Assembly: GCF_003609975.1 (NCBI RefSeq)
Contig: NZ_AP018400.1
Location: 1,190,501-1,254,500, forward strand
Source of the DNA: Streptococcus ruminantium
Lineage (GTDB): Bacteria; Bacillota; Bacilli; Lactobacillales; Streptococcaceae
Length of the DNA: 64,000 nucleotides
Direction of reading: 5' to 3'
In this document: positions 54,204 to 62,763 of the stretch, one piece after another
Layout of the letters: the number at the start of each line of letters is the position of its first letter
How positions within the stretch are numbered: the stretch's first letter is position 1
Notes under the pieces: model-generated
Database searches by the model: none
Told to the model about the DNA's origin: nothing
The model's input: only the letters and a program-made list of their open reading frames with translations
Translations under genes and position numbers: made by a program

Positions 54204-55097
54204 CTAGACATTTCCATTTGATTTTGGACGACGGATATTGGCTTTTCTTTGCCATTCTGGCACATATAGAACCGTCGCCAACAGCATCGCTGAAAAGAGC
54301 TTTACAAGGTCTGCGTCCATGCCTGGAATCTCCAAAATAGCAAGGATAATCAAGCGATAAATCACTGCACCAAGGACAACAGATAACAATCTCCATCCAA
54401 GACGTAAATTGCGTAAAATGACCTCTGCAATAATGACCGAAGCCAGTCCTATGACAATGGTACCTGTACCTGAGTTAAGGTCCGCATAGCCATTATTTTG
54501 AGTCAATAAAGCTCCGCAAAGGGCAATCAAACCATTTGACATCATATAACCATAGATTTTCATCCTATTGACATGTACACCGTTGGCCTCGCTCATTGGA
54601 ATATTATCCCCTGTTGAACGAATTGCAAGACCAACCTGAGTATTCATCAATAGTGTTAAAATCCCTACTACAGATAAAACAAAGATGAGAGCAATTATAA
54701 ACACTGCATTTGTTTTTCCAAAACCGAGACTTTGTAGTTGCGTCACTAGAGTTTCCTGTTTGAGAAGAGCCACATTGGCCTTGCCCAAAATCTTCAAGTT
54801 AATGGAATAAAGACCTGTCAAAGTGACAATACCCGTCAAGAGAGCAGGAATTTTCAACTTTGTATGTAGAAAACCTGAAATCAGACCTGCCCCCATACCA
54901 GCCAAAGCTGCGAATAACGTTGCTAGAAGAGGAGGAATCCCATTTACAATTCCTGTAGCACAGACAGCCGCTCCGAGAGGATAGGCTCCCTCAGCGGTCA
55001 TATCTGCAATATTTAAAATGCGAAATGTCAAGTAGACACCGAGCGCCATGACTGACCAAAGCAAGCCTTGCGAGATACTTGATAAAATAATATCCAC
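54204..55097 (-). CDS. ABC importer permease (TrpY-like)
   Basis: The protein has 297 aa with eight or nine hydrophobic helices of the branched-chain/ribose permease class (GLLWSVMALGVYLTFRIL, GAYPLGAAVCATGIVNGIPP, IALCGALLTQNNGYADLNSG). This class of permease goes with the ABC_sub_bind lipoproteins such as the one encoded next to it. It is 9 bp before the ATPase gene. Confidence 0.85.
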   Translation of the reverse strand: MDIILSSISQGLLWSVMALGVYLTFRILNIADMTAEGAYPLGAAVCATGIVNGIPPLLATLFAALAGMGAGLISGFLHTKLKIPALLTGIVTLTGLYSINLKILGKANVALLKQETLVTQLQSLGFGKTNAVFIIALIFVLSVVGILTLLMNTQVGLAIRSTGDNIPMSEANGVHVNRMKIYGYMMSNGLIALCGALLTQNNGYADLNSGTGTIVIGLASVIIAEVILRNLRLGWRLLSVVLGAVIYRLIILAILEIPGMDADLVKLFSAMLLATVLYVPEWQRKANIRRPKSNGNV

Positions 55098-55345
55098 GAT
55101 TTTCTCCTTTTAAGTTTTCTATAACCTTTTGAAATGGCTTGGATACCACACCATTTTCACCCTATTTGACTTTAGCAGTCTCCATATCTTAAAAATCAAG
55201 AAAATATGTAATGACAGTCGTAAACTAGATCCTATTTTACCACTTTTATCAAGATACAGAAAGTTTAGCTGCACCTCTTAACTCTTTTCTCACCTTATAT
55301 GGAAACTGGTCGTTTCCTAGTACCCAATAACATCGTAAAACTCTA

Positions 55346-56311
55346 TCAATTTTTATTTTCTAATGCTTTCATCACTCCAACATCAATACCGATGGCCTTT
55401 GCCATATCTTCATTCACAGTGATAGCTGCTGTATTTGGTTTTTCAACTGCTAAAGTCGCAGTTTTTTCTCCTTTCAGTATCTTCACAGCCAATTCTCCTG
55501 CCTGAACACCAATCGCATGGTAGTCAACACCATATGTAAATAGAGCTGCATCAATAACTGCTGCATCACTTCCTATAGCTGGTACTTTTGCTTCTTTTAA
55601 AACATCACCAATTGTAGATGCAGTTGAAGCAACTGTATTGTCGGTCGGAAGATAGATAGCATCGACTTTTGCTGCTAGGGAAGTCATAGTTTGTTGCACA
55701 TCATTAGTTGATGTAACAGTCATCACTTCAACCTTCACTCCCTTAGTTCTAAGGGCTTTTTTGGCCTGCTCTGCTTGAACTTCTGAGTTTACTTCACTCG
55801 AATTGTAGAAAATTCCGACTGTTTTTGCTGATGGCACTACCTTGAGCAACATTTCAATTTGCCCTTCAACATCCGTTGTATCAACAGAACCAGTCATGGA
55901 ACCTCCTGGCTTATCTAACGACTCAACCAAACCAGCCTCCACTGGATCTGTCACAGCAGTAAAAACACTTGGTGTTTTACGATCTGCATTGAGCATAGCT
56001 TGTGCTGCTGGTGTTGCAATTGCAAAGTTGAGATTATTTCTTCCAGCTAATTTTTCTACCATTGTTTGTAGATTTGCCTGATCTCCCTGTGAATTTTGCA
56101 AATCGATTATCAGATTTTCCCCATCCTTGTAGCCAGCTTTTTCAAGAGCTTCTACAAAGCCTTTACGAGCTGATGACAAGGCTTCGTGCTCCGCATATTG
56201 AATGATGCCAACTTTTACAGTCTCAGAATCTGATAATTTGGAACGGCACGCAACAAATATGACAAGGGCTAGAAATGCTACAAAACTCAGAATCATTTTT
56301 TTTGAACTCAT
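55346..56311 (-). CDS. ABC importer substrate-binding lipoprotein (TrpX-like)
   Basis: The protein has 321 aa with a lipoprotein signal (SFVAFLALVIFVACRS, lipobox FVAC). The mature part is of the ABC_sub_bind class (VKVGIIQYAEHEALSSARKG, DLQNSQGDQANLQTMVEKLA, VPAIGSDAAVIDAALFTYGV). It captures the substrate outside the cell, most likely an aromatic amino acid. It is preceded by the leader peptide and attenuator at 56349-56592 and followed by 248 bp with a small GGAAAC/GTTTCC hairpin before the permease gene, which may adjust stoichiometry. Confidence 0.85.
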   Translation of the reverse strand: MSSKKMILSFVAFLALVIFVACRSKLSDSETVKVGIIQYAEHEALSSARKGFVEALEKAGYKDGENLIIDLQNSQGDQANLQTMVEKLAGRNNLNFAIATPAAQAMLNADRKTPSVFTAVTDPVEAGLVESLDKPGGSMTGSVDTTDVEGQIEMLLKVVPSAKTVGIFYNSSEVNSEVQAEQAKKALRTKGVKVEVMTVTSTNDVQQTMTSLAAKVDAIYLPTDNTVASTASTIGDVLKEAKVPAIGSDAAVIDAALFTYGVDYHAIGVQAGELAVKILKGEKTATLAVEKPNTAAITVNEDMAKAIGIDVGVMKALENKN

Positions 56312-56348
56312 AATTTTTCTCCTTAAAATAATATATGTAAATAAGAAA

Positions 56349-56380
56349 GGGACCGCTTAGAAGATACTCTAAACGGTCCC
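56349..56380 (-). terminator. Attenuator terminator of the aromatic transporter operon
   Basis: GGGACCG/CGGTCCC extended by TTTAGA/TCTAAG gives a 13-bp stem with a 6-base loop, followed by TTTCTTATTT. It lies 38 bp before the lipoprotein gene and about 150 bp after the leader peptide stop. The region between holds mutually exclusive hairpins (TAGATG/CATCTA and TGTGCC/GGCACA). Confidence 0.8.
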
Positions 56381-56529
56381 AATCTTTCAACTGTATCAGA
56401 AAAACAGACTGAATCTTCTGTGCCATTTAGATGTATCATCTATGAGGCACATGTCAAAAGAACTACAGCCACATAGATACAAACTTCACGTTCCCGGGTT
56501 TGCATCCATGTTTACCATGTCTACAAACA

Positions 56530-56592
56530 CTATCTAAAATAGCCATAGAAATAAGTAGGTGCAACTGTTTGCTTTTGACGAATGAGTGACAT
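56530..56592 (-). CDS. Tyr/Phe-rich leader peptide (20 aa)
   Basis: The peptide is MSLIRQKQTVAPTYFYGYFR, with five aromatic residues in six positions near the end (YFYGYF). It has a good ribosome site (AAAGGAAAATAGAT) and lies between a consensus promoter and a strong terminator in front of the ABC importer genes. This is the layout of ribosome-mediated attenuation: stalling at Tyr/Phe codons when the charged tRNAs are scarce would prevent terminator formation. The peptide itself needs no other function. The bases TGGGACC in the terminator arm resemble a T-box core, so a T-box is the alternative reading; I judge the peptide more likely. Confidence 0.68.
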   Translation of the reverse strand: MSLIRQKQTVAPTYFYGYFR

Positions 56593-56624
56593 ATCTATTT
56601 TCCTTTCACTTTTATTTTGTAACC

Positions 56625-56653
56625 ATCATAACTATTTTTACACCATTTGTCAA
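56625..56653 (-). promoter_or_regulatory. Promoter of the aromatic transporter operon
   Basis: Minus-strand TTGACA (56648-56653), 17-bp spacer, TATGAT (56625-56630): a near-consensus constitutive promoter 33 bp before the leader peptide, which fits regulation by attenuation rather than initiation. Confidence 0.85.
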
Positions 56654-56717
56654 TAGGTAAATGGCATATTTTTCAACTTTTTTGAATATTTAAAAAATTG
56701 TCGAACCAGATAGGTGT

Positions 56718-57866
56718 TTATCTCTCAAAACGTTTCACACCATCGAGGTAGGTTGCCTGCAAATGGCCTTCATCATCCACTACGATAAAATCCGCTGCTC
56801 GTCCTTCTGCAATGCAGCCACAAACATGATCAATATTGACAGATCGAGCAGGCGCTAGCGAGGCCATCCGAAGGGCATCTGGTAAGCTAACTAAGCCCCA
56901 TTTTACCACATTTTGTACCGCCTCAATCAATTCCAAAATGGATCCTGCCAAATTCCCACTCTCTTTCAGGCGTGCTGTCCCATCTTTGACAATCACTTCA
57001 AACTCACCCAATCGCGACTCTCCTTCGCCTATGCCACCTGCTCTCATACAGTCCGTAATGAGAACAGTTTCCTCAGCACCGCGAGCCTTCACAACAATTT
57101 CTGCTGCAGCTGGATGTACATGATGGCCGTCACAAATCATCTCAGCATAGACATTTTCCAAATCCAAGGCTGCTCCAACCATACCTGGTTCCCGATGATG
57201 AAGACCACTCATACCATTATAGACATGGACAAAGATGTTAGCCCCAGCTTTTACCGCTGCCTGAGCCTGTGCATAGGTCGCATCACTATGGGCCAAAGCA
57301 GTGTGGATAGCCTTACTATTGGCAAAAGCAATAAACTCCTCCACCCCTTTACGCTCAGGGGCAATGGCGATTTTATTCACCAAACCATTAGATAGACTAT
57401 GCCATTTTTCTAACTTATCAATGGAAGGGTCGCTCATATATTTTGTATTTTGAGCTCCCTTATATTTTTCTGTAAAGAATGGCCCTTCTAAAAAGATACC
57501 TTGGATTTTTGCTCCCTGTTCCTCACCAGCGTGCCTTCCTATCGTTTCACAAACTGCATTTAAATTTTCAGTTGTGTCTGTTAAGGTCGTCGGTAACCAA
57601 GATGTTACACCACAAGATAATAATCTTTCTGATATTACCTTAATTCCCTCAAAATTATTATCCATAACATCGTGTGAAGCATATCCGTGGATGTGTGTAT
57701 CTACTAAGCCAGCAGCCAGATGAAAATCCGAATAATCAATAATTTCTCCTTCCGGTTTTTCCGTCAAAATACGTCCAAATTGACCCTCATCTGTAATTTC
57801 TAAGTAAGCAGACTCTACTTCTCTATCTGACAAAATAATAGACTTTGCTTTAACAAATCGTGCCAT
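56718..57866 (-). CDS. nagA: N-acetylglucosamine-6-phosphate deacetylase NagA
   Basis: The protein has 382 aa, starting MARFVKAKSIIL after AAAGGAGACAAT. Metal and substrate motifs are LVDTHIHGYASHDVMD, GIFLEGPFF (Glu ligand), ALAHSDATYAQA, FVHVYNGMSGLHHREPG, MICDGHHVHP and LITDCMRAGG with the catalytic Asp. It deacetylates GlcNAc-6-P in amino-sugar use and wall recycling. It stands alone between two terminated units and has its own promoter. Confidence 0.95.
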   Translation of the reverse strand: MARFVKAKSIILSDREVESAYLEITDEGQFGRILTEKPEGEIIDYSDFHLAAGLVDTHIHGYASHDVMDNNFEGIKVISERLLSCGVTSWLPTTLTDTTENLNAVCETIGRHAGEEQGAKIQGIFLEGPFFTEKYKGAQNTKYMSDPSIDKLEKWHSLSNGLVNKIAIAPERKGVEEFIAFANSKAIHTALAHSDATYAQAQAAVKAGANIFVHVYNGMSGLHHREPGMVGAALDLENVYAEMICDGHHVHPAAAEIVVKARGAEETVLITDCMRAGGIGEGESRLGEFEVIVKDGTARLKESGNLAGSILELIEAVQNVVKWGLVSLPDALRMASLAPARSVNIDHVCGCIAEGRAADFIVVDDEGHLQATYLDGVKRFER

Positions 57867-57921
57867 ATTGTCTCCTTTAACCGATCTAATCCTAAATTGA
57901 TTATAATCATATACTAATTGT

Positions 57922-57950
57922 AGTTTAGTCCTATTAAAGTAAATTGTCAA
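57922..57950 (-). promoter_or_regulatory. nagA promoter
   Basis: Minus-strand TTGACA (57945-57950), 17-bp spacer, TAAACT (57922-57927). A second TATAAT lies closer to the gene. No clear catabolite operator could be picked by eye. Confidence 0.65.
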
Positions 57951-58083
57951 GTTATTACCATACTATTCTGGCAAAAATAAAATTGAGTTTTTGCTATATA
58001 ATTATGGTACAAATAGTAGAAATTGAGCAGAAAAATTGAGCTTCTTGGAGAGCTATTTTCGTCATATTGTTGACAATAAAAAA

Positions 58084-58123
58084 AGCAAGAGAGAGCAACA
58101 AATAACAGTCACTTTCTCCTGCT
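58084..58123 (-). terminator. Terminator after the tyrA-UPF0342 unit
   Basis: AGCAGGAGAAAGTGAC pairs with GTTGCTCTCTCTTGCT (16 bp, one mismatch) and is followed by seven T on the minus strand. It ends the rlmI-like/aroD/aroC/tyrA operon. Confidence 0.85.
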
Positions 58124-58183
58124 GTGAATAAGCCTTACTGGGCCCAAAGGCTATCTTAATAGCATTGGCCCTACAGCTGCTTT

Positions 58184-58522
58184 TCACAATAGTTCATTCA
58201 ACGGTTTAAAAATTATGCGTTCCAAATCTGCAACATACGTACCAAGTTGCTGTTGTTTGTTGAAGTATTCTGTCAACAGTGGGGTGGCTTGAACTTTCTT
58301 ATTGAAGTCCAACAATTTCTCCTGATCTGCCTCAGTTGGAATCTCGCCAGCTTGTAACTTACCTTGAATATCCTTTTGAAAAGAAATATAATTTTCCAAA
58401 ACTTCCTTGGCTTCTGAATTTCCCTCAACTGAAGCTTTTACAGCTTCTACTGCCTTGTATTCAGGCAGATTACGAATAGCACGCTCCAATTCATTTGCAA
58501 TATCATAGATATTTACTGACAT
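58184..58522 (-). CDS. YlbF/YmcA-family protein (UPF0342, YheA-like)
   Basis: The protein has 112 aa, all helical and soluble: YDIANELERAIRNLPEYKAV, KEVLENYISFQKDIQGKLQA, LTEYFNKQQQLGTYVADLER. This is the Com_YlbF family, whose relatives form complexes that adjust RNase Y processing in Bacillus; the UPF0342 branch has no settled role. It follows tyrA by 10 bp, as in other streptococci. Confidence 0.88.
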   Translation of the reverse strand: MSVNIYDIANELERAIRNLPEYKAVEAVKASVEGNSEAKEVLENYISFQKDIQGKLQAGEIPTEADQEKLLDFNKKVQATPLLTEYFNKQQQLGTYVADLERIIFKPLNELL

Positions 58523-58532
58523 AAACTTTCTC

Positions 58533-59636
58533 CTAATCTAAGTAAATTTGGTAAGTCGTCTGCTTGCTCAAGCGTTTGGCAGCTTCTTCCAAATTTCCTT
58601 TATTTTTAAACGTAATTTGCAAAACACCGTGTATATCTTCACGATTTTCCTCATTGATACGGATATTAACAATAGAGATTCCACGTAAAACTTCTAAAAC
58701 ATTCAAGATTGTATCATCTTTATCTGGAATGTTGATAAACAAATCATAAAAAGAGTCAATTCCTGCTCGCTTGTGAATTTCCATTGCCTTGCGTGTCTGC
58801 CTACCTTTGTCAAAAAATTCCCAAATAGCTTCCTTGTTGCCAGATTTCAGTAAATCTGATACCGCAATCAGACGACTTTGAAACTCCTCAATTCTATCAA
58901 TAATTGCTTCTGGATTGGTCATAAGGATACTCGTCCACATACTAGGCTCAGTCTCAGCAATCCTAGTCATATCTCTGAAACCACCCGCAGCAAAGTGATT
59001 CGTGAAAGGATGAAGCTGGGCATACTCCCCTGCTTGATGAATCAGGCTAGAAGCCAAGATATGTGGAAAATGAGAAATTTGACTAGTTACTTGATCGTGC
59101 TCTTGTGCTTCCAACTGAATAAAGCGAGCACCTGTTCCAGATAACAAATCCACCAGTGTGGGTATAGCATTTGCCTTGGTAACTTTGCAAGGCGTCAGAA
59201 TATAATAAGCGTTCTCAAAGAGATGAATATCTGCAGCATCTACACCAGATTTATGACTACCAGCCATAGGATGTCCACCGATAAAATTAAGCTGCTTGGG
59301 AGCCAAGTACTGCTCAGCAGCAGCCATAATTACTGACTTAGTGGAACCAACATCCGTAATCAAGACTGTATCCTTCAAGGAAAAAGAACTCAACTCCTCT
59401 ATCAAACCAATACAGACTTGGATAGGAGTACAAAGAAAGATAACATCTGCCTGATTAGCCAAGACCTCAAGATTTGTTGACACTTGATCTACCATTCCAC
59501 TATCTAGAGCAATTTGCCAGGAATGCTCATTCGGATCAACTCCAAAAATTTGATAGTCGGGATGTTGTCTACGAATACACAAGGCAAGTGAACTCCCAAT
59601 CAGCCCTAATCCAACAATCAAAATATTCTTGCTCAT
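58533..59636 (-). CDS. tyrA: Prephenate dehydrogenase TyrA
   Basis: The protein has 367 aa. The N-terminal NAD-binding loop is VGLGLIGSSLAL, then ITDVGSTKSVIM, FIGGHPMAGSHKSGVDAA and QISHFPHILASSLIHQAG with the catalytic His. A C-terminal ACT-like domain (ISIVNIRINEENREDIHGVL) suggests feedback by tyrosine. It oxidises prephenate to hydroxyphenylpyruvate. It is 7 bp after aroC. Confidence 0.95.
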   Translation of the reverse strand: MSKNILIVGLGLIGSSLALCIRRQHPDYQIFGVDPNEHSWQIALDSGMVDQVSTNLEVLANQADVIFLCTPIQVCIGLIEELSSFSLKDTVLITDVGSTKSVIMAAAEQYLAPKQLNFIGGHPMAGSHKSGVDAADIHLFENAYYILTPCKVTKANAIPTLVDLLSGTGARFIQLEAQEHDQVTSQISHFPHILASSLIHQAGEYAQLHPFTNHFAAGGFRDMTRIAETEPSMWTSILMTNPEAIIDRIEEFQSRLIAVSDLLKSGNKEAIWEFFDKGRQTRKAMEIHKRAGIDSFYDLFINIPDKDDTILNVLEVLRGISIVNIRINEENREDIHGVLQITFKNKGNLEEAAKRLSKQTTYQIYLD

Positions 59637-59643
59637 TTGATAC

Positions 59644-60810
59644 CTAGAAATTTCTTATATGGTCACGATAACTTGCAACCGCAACTTTCAATTCTTCCAT
59701 ATTGTCTGAAGAGAATTTATCCAAAATCTCCATTGCAAGAGTTGTTGCTACAACAGATTCCATAACTACTCCAGCGGCTGGAAGAGCCGTTGGATCTGAA
59801 CGTTCAACCGTTGCCTTGTAGGGTTTATGGGTATCAATATCGACAGACATGAGTGGCTGATAGAGTGTCGGAATCGGTTTCATGACACCACGAATGACCA
59901 AAGGTTGTCCATTGGTCATTCCTCCTTCAAAACCACCTAAATTGTTGGTTCTGCGAGTATATCCTTCCTCTTCAGACCAAAGAATTTCATCCATAACTTG
60001 ACTCCCTTTAAGGTAGCCAGCTCGAAAACCAACACCAAACTCTACTCCTTTGAAAGCGTTGATGGAAACAACAGCTTGTGCTAGTTTGGCATCTAGCTTT
60101 CTATCCCATTGCACATAAGAACCAAGACCTGCTGGAACTCCTCCAACAATCGTTTCAACGACACCACCGATAGTATCACCATCTCGCTTAACTTGATCAA
60201 TATAGTCCTTGATTTCCTCTTCACATTCTCGGTTCACAACTGAAACTTCTGATTGTTCAGCACGCTCACGGATTTCAGCGATGGTTAGACCATCTGGTAT
60301 ATCCATTTCCTTGCCACCAAAAACAACTATATGGTTGGCAATTTCAATATCTAGCTCCGCTAAAATACGCTTGGCAACTGCGCCTACAGCTACTCGCATG
60401 GTTGTTTCACGCGCACTGGAACGCTCCAGAGAATTTCGTAAATCGTCAAAGCGATACTTCATCCCTCCAACTAAATCTGCATGTCCTGGTCGAGGATGCT
60501 TGATTCGGCGCTTACTTTTTAACTTGTCCTCAATATCTTCAACAGACATAATATCCAGCCATTTTTGATGGTCCTTATTGGTGACATTTAGAGTGATGGG
60601 AGCACCTGTCGTCTTACCATGACGAACACCTGCAGTAATCTCTACACGATCTGTCTCAATCTGCATACGACTACCTCGACCATAACCACCCTGACGGCGT
60701 TCCAAATCAATATTGATATCCTCGGCTGTCAATGAAAGACCAGCTGGTACTCCCTCTACAATAGCTGTTAGTCGCGGACCGTGAGACTCACCGGATGTTA
60801 AGTAGCGCAT
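59644..60810 (-). CDS. aroC: Chorismate synthase AroC
   Basis: The protein has 388 aa. Signatures are [81 protein letters not shown] and [17 protein letters not shown]. It makes chorismate from EPSP with reduced FMN. It follows aroD by 3 bp. Full length. Confidence 0.97.
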   Translation of the reverse strand: MRYLTSGESHGPRLTAIVEGVPAGLSLTAEDINIDLERRQGGYGRGSRMQIETDRVEITAGVRHGKTTGAPITLNVTNKDHQKWLDIMSVEDIEDKLKSKRRIKHPRPGHADLVGGMKYRFDDLRNSLERSSARETTMRVAVGAVAKRILAELDIEIANHIVVFGGKEMDIPDGLTIAEIRERAEQSEVSVVNRECEEEIKDYIDQVKRDGDTIGGVVETIVGGVPAGLGSYVQWDRKLDAKLAQAVVSINAFKGVEFGVGFRAGYLKGSQVMDEILWSEEEGYTRRTNNLGGFEGGMTNGQPLVIRGVMKPIPTLYQPLMSVDIDTHKPYKATVERSDPTALPAAGVVMESVVATTLAMEILDKFSSDNMEELKVAVASYRDHIRNF

Positions 60811-60813
60811 ACC

Positions 60814-61488
60814 TTAATTCTCCAAAATTTCCAAAAACTTACGAGTATTCCCCAGAGACATTTGACCCGGTGCAGACGTTTCATCAAGACTAGCAAATGT
60901 CCAGCAAGAACCCGTAATTCCCCCTGCAATACGAGTCAACTTGCCCAATTCTCCCATTGCAAACGTAGCAAATTTTTGCTCTGCATTCAAGGACTTGAAC
61001 CCACGAGTATAATTCATAACATCCAAGACATCCTGTTCAGTATTAGCCATCACAGCCATCTTAACAACAGCTGGTGATAGACTAGTTAATTCAGACATAA
61101 TCTCCAAATAATTAACAGGCGTTTGCTCAAAATTATGGTAGCTCAAAACAAGATTCGGAAAATCCAACATCTGCTCAAAAACAGCCTGATAGGAATAATA
61201 TTCAAAATCAATATAATCCGGCTGATAAAGAGCTGCAACTTCCTTAATCAAATTTACATACTCTTGATCTGCCAAATCCAAATGGCCACCCTCACGTGTC
61301 GTCCGTATAGTGAAAATCACTTCCTTACCATTACACTTCTCAAATATGGCTGGGGCTACTCTTAAAATATCATCTTTTGGGAGGTAATCAGCCCTCCACT
61401 CAATCAAATCAGCTTCTGCCAGACGCTCTACATCAATGACCTCTACATCTTCCAAGCTTCTAGGCATGATAGGAACTACTATTTGCAT
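60814..61488 (-). CDS. aroD: 3-dehydroquinate dehydratase type I AroD
   Basis: The protein has 224 aa. Barrel motifs are [45 protein letters not shown] with the catalytic His, [16 protein letters not shown] with the Schiff-base Lys, and [17 protein letters not shown]. It dehydrates dehydroquinate. Its start overlaps the end of the upstream methyltransferase gene by 10 bp, so the two are cotranscribed. Confidence 0.95.
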   Translation of the reverse strand: MQIVVPIMPRSLEDVEVIDVERLAEADLIEWRADYLPKDDILRVAPAIFEKCNGKEVIFTIRTTREGGHLDLADQEYVNLIKEVAALYQPDYIDFEYYSYQAVFEQMLDFPNLVLSYHNFEQTPVNYLEIMSELTSLSPAVVKMAVMANTEQDVLDVMNYTRGFKSLNAEQKFATFAMGELGKLTRIAGGITGSCWTFASLDETSAPGQMSLGNTRKFLEILEN

Positions 61489-62648
61489 TTGTCTACCTGT
61501 ATCGTAAAGACCTTGAGGTAATTACTACTTTCATCATTTTTATTGATTACAAAATCGGCTGGCAAGCGATAACTTGCCACATAACGGTGCTTTTTAGACC
61601 CAAATCCTTTTTCGATTTGTCGCTTGAATTTCTCTACCGAAACATTGGCTGCATTGGTCGAAGCAATGATAGTTCCACCTGTATTTAGTATTTCCAGGGA
61701 TTGTGCAATCAACTTATGATAGTCCTTAGCCACTGAAAAGGTCTGTTTCTTGTTTCGAGCAAAACTCGGAGGGTCCAAGATAATAACATCGTAACTTAAT
61801 CCTTTTCGTTTGGCATACCTGAAGTACTCAAATACATCCATCACAATAAACTGGTGAGCCTTTACATCTACACCATTTTCTAAAAAATGCGCTTGTGACA
61901 GTTCGCGCGAGCGCTTAGCTAGGTCAACAGAAGTTGTCTGCGAAGCACCTCCTAAAGCCGCAGCAATGGAAAAGGCTGCTGTATAGGAAAACATATTTAG
62001 AAGTGACTTGCCAGCAGCTAGACCATCAACCAGTGAACCACGCACCTCATGCTGATCCAAAAAGATACCGGTCATCAATCCATCATTCATAAATACCTGA
62101 TAGCGAACACCGTTTTCTAAAACTGTAAAATAGTCTGGAGCCTCTTCTCCATAAAGAAAGGCAGATTCAACATCTCCCCCTTTAAAACGGATTTTCTCAT
62201 AACTCCCCTTGATTTCGGGAAATACGTTTCGAAAAGCTGAGACAATCCTATCCTTAATAGAGTAAATAAAGGTATTGTACCATGAAAAAACCGCATATTC
62301 ACCGTACAAATCAACCGTCAAACCACCAAAACCATCGCCATCTTGATTGAAAACACGAAAAGCATCGGTCACCTCGGACTGGTAAAAAATTTGTCGTCTA
62401 CGCTTGGCTTTAACAAATAAATTAACAAAAAAATCTATTGTTAATTCTTGATGTGATGTACTAAATACCCAACCTATTCCTTTATTTTGTTTGGATAAAT
62501 AAGCCTGCCCTAGATGCTTTCCATCCTCAGAATATAGACTAACCAGTGTGTCCTCATCAAGAGATAAGTCTGGAAAATCGGCACTTTCTAAGAGTTGAAT
62601 TCCTCTATTAACCTTCTGTTCTACAATCCGATTCACCTTTATTTTCAT
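61479..62648 (-). CDS. Class I SAM-dependent rRNA methyltransferase (RlmI/YwbD-like)
   Basis: The protein has 389 aa, starting [16 protein letters not shown]. An N-terminal PUA-like part precedes the EEHEI-like linker and the Rossmann methyltransferase with [20 protein letters not shown] (SAM loop), [10 protein letters not shown] and [18 protein letters not shown]. RlmI/YwbD-type enzymes make 5-methylcytosine in 23S rRNA, though substrate differs between members. First gene of the aroD-aroC-tyrA transcript; divergent from ltaS. Confidence 0.88.
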   Translation of the reverse strand: MKIKVNRIVEQKVNRGIQLLESADFPDLSLDEDTLVSLYSEDGKHLGQAYLSKQNKGIGWVFSTSHQELTIDFFVNLFVKAKRRRQIFYQSEVTDAFRVFNQDGDGFGGLTVDLYGEYAVFSWYNTFIYSIKDRIVSAFRNVFPEIKGSYEKIRFKGGDVESAFLYGEEAPDYFTVLENGVRYQVFMNDGLMTGIFLDQHEVRGSLVDGLAAGKSLLNMFSYTAAFSIAAALGGASQTTSVDLAKRSRELSQAHFLENGVDVKAHQFIVMDVFEYFRYAKRKGLSYDVIILDPPSFARNKKQTFSVAKDYHKLIAQSLEILNTGGTIIASTNAANVSVEKFKRQIEKGFGSKKHRYVASYRLPADFVINKNDESSNYLKVFTIQVDKCK

Positions 62649-62718
62649 AGAATGATTATAACATATTTCCACATATATGCCAAAAAAGCTCCCCATTTTG
62701 AGGCTTATTAAAAAATTG

Positions 62719-62727
62719 TGGTATAAT
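62719..62727 (+). promoter_or_regulatory. Promoter of the LTA synthase gene
   Basis: TGGTATAAT is an extended -10 (TATAAT at 62722-62727), about 37 bp before the GTG start. The -35 region is A-rich and poor, which an extended -10 tolerates. Confidence 0.7.
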
Positions 62728-62763
62728 GAACTGAGATATTAGAAAGGATTATGAGCTTTTATC

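Noticed and set aside
56360..56530. T-box riboswitch in front of the ABC importer
   Set aside because: TGGGACC resembles the T-box core, but I could not find a convincing specifier stem and the Tyr/Phe-rich leader peptide explains the region better. A covariance-model search would decide.
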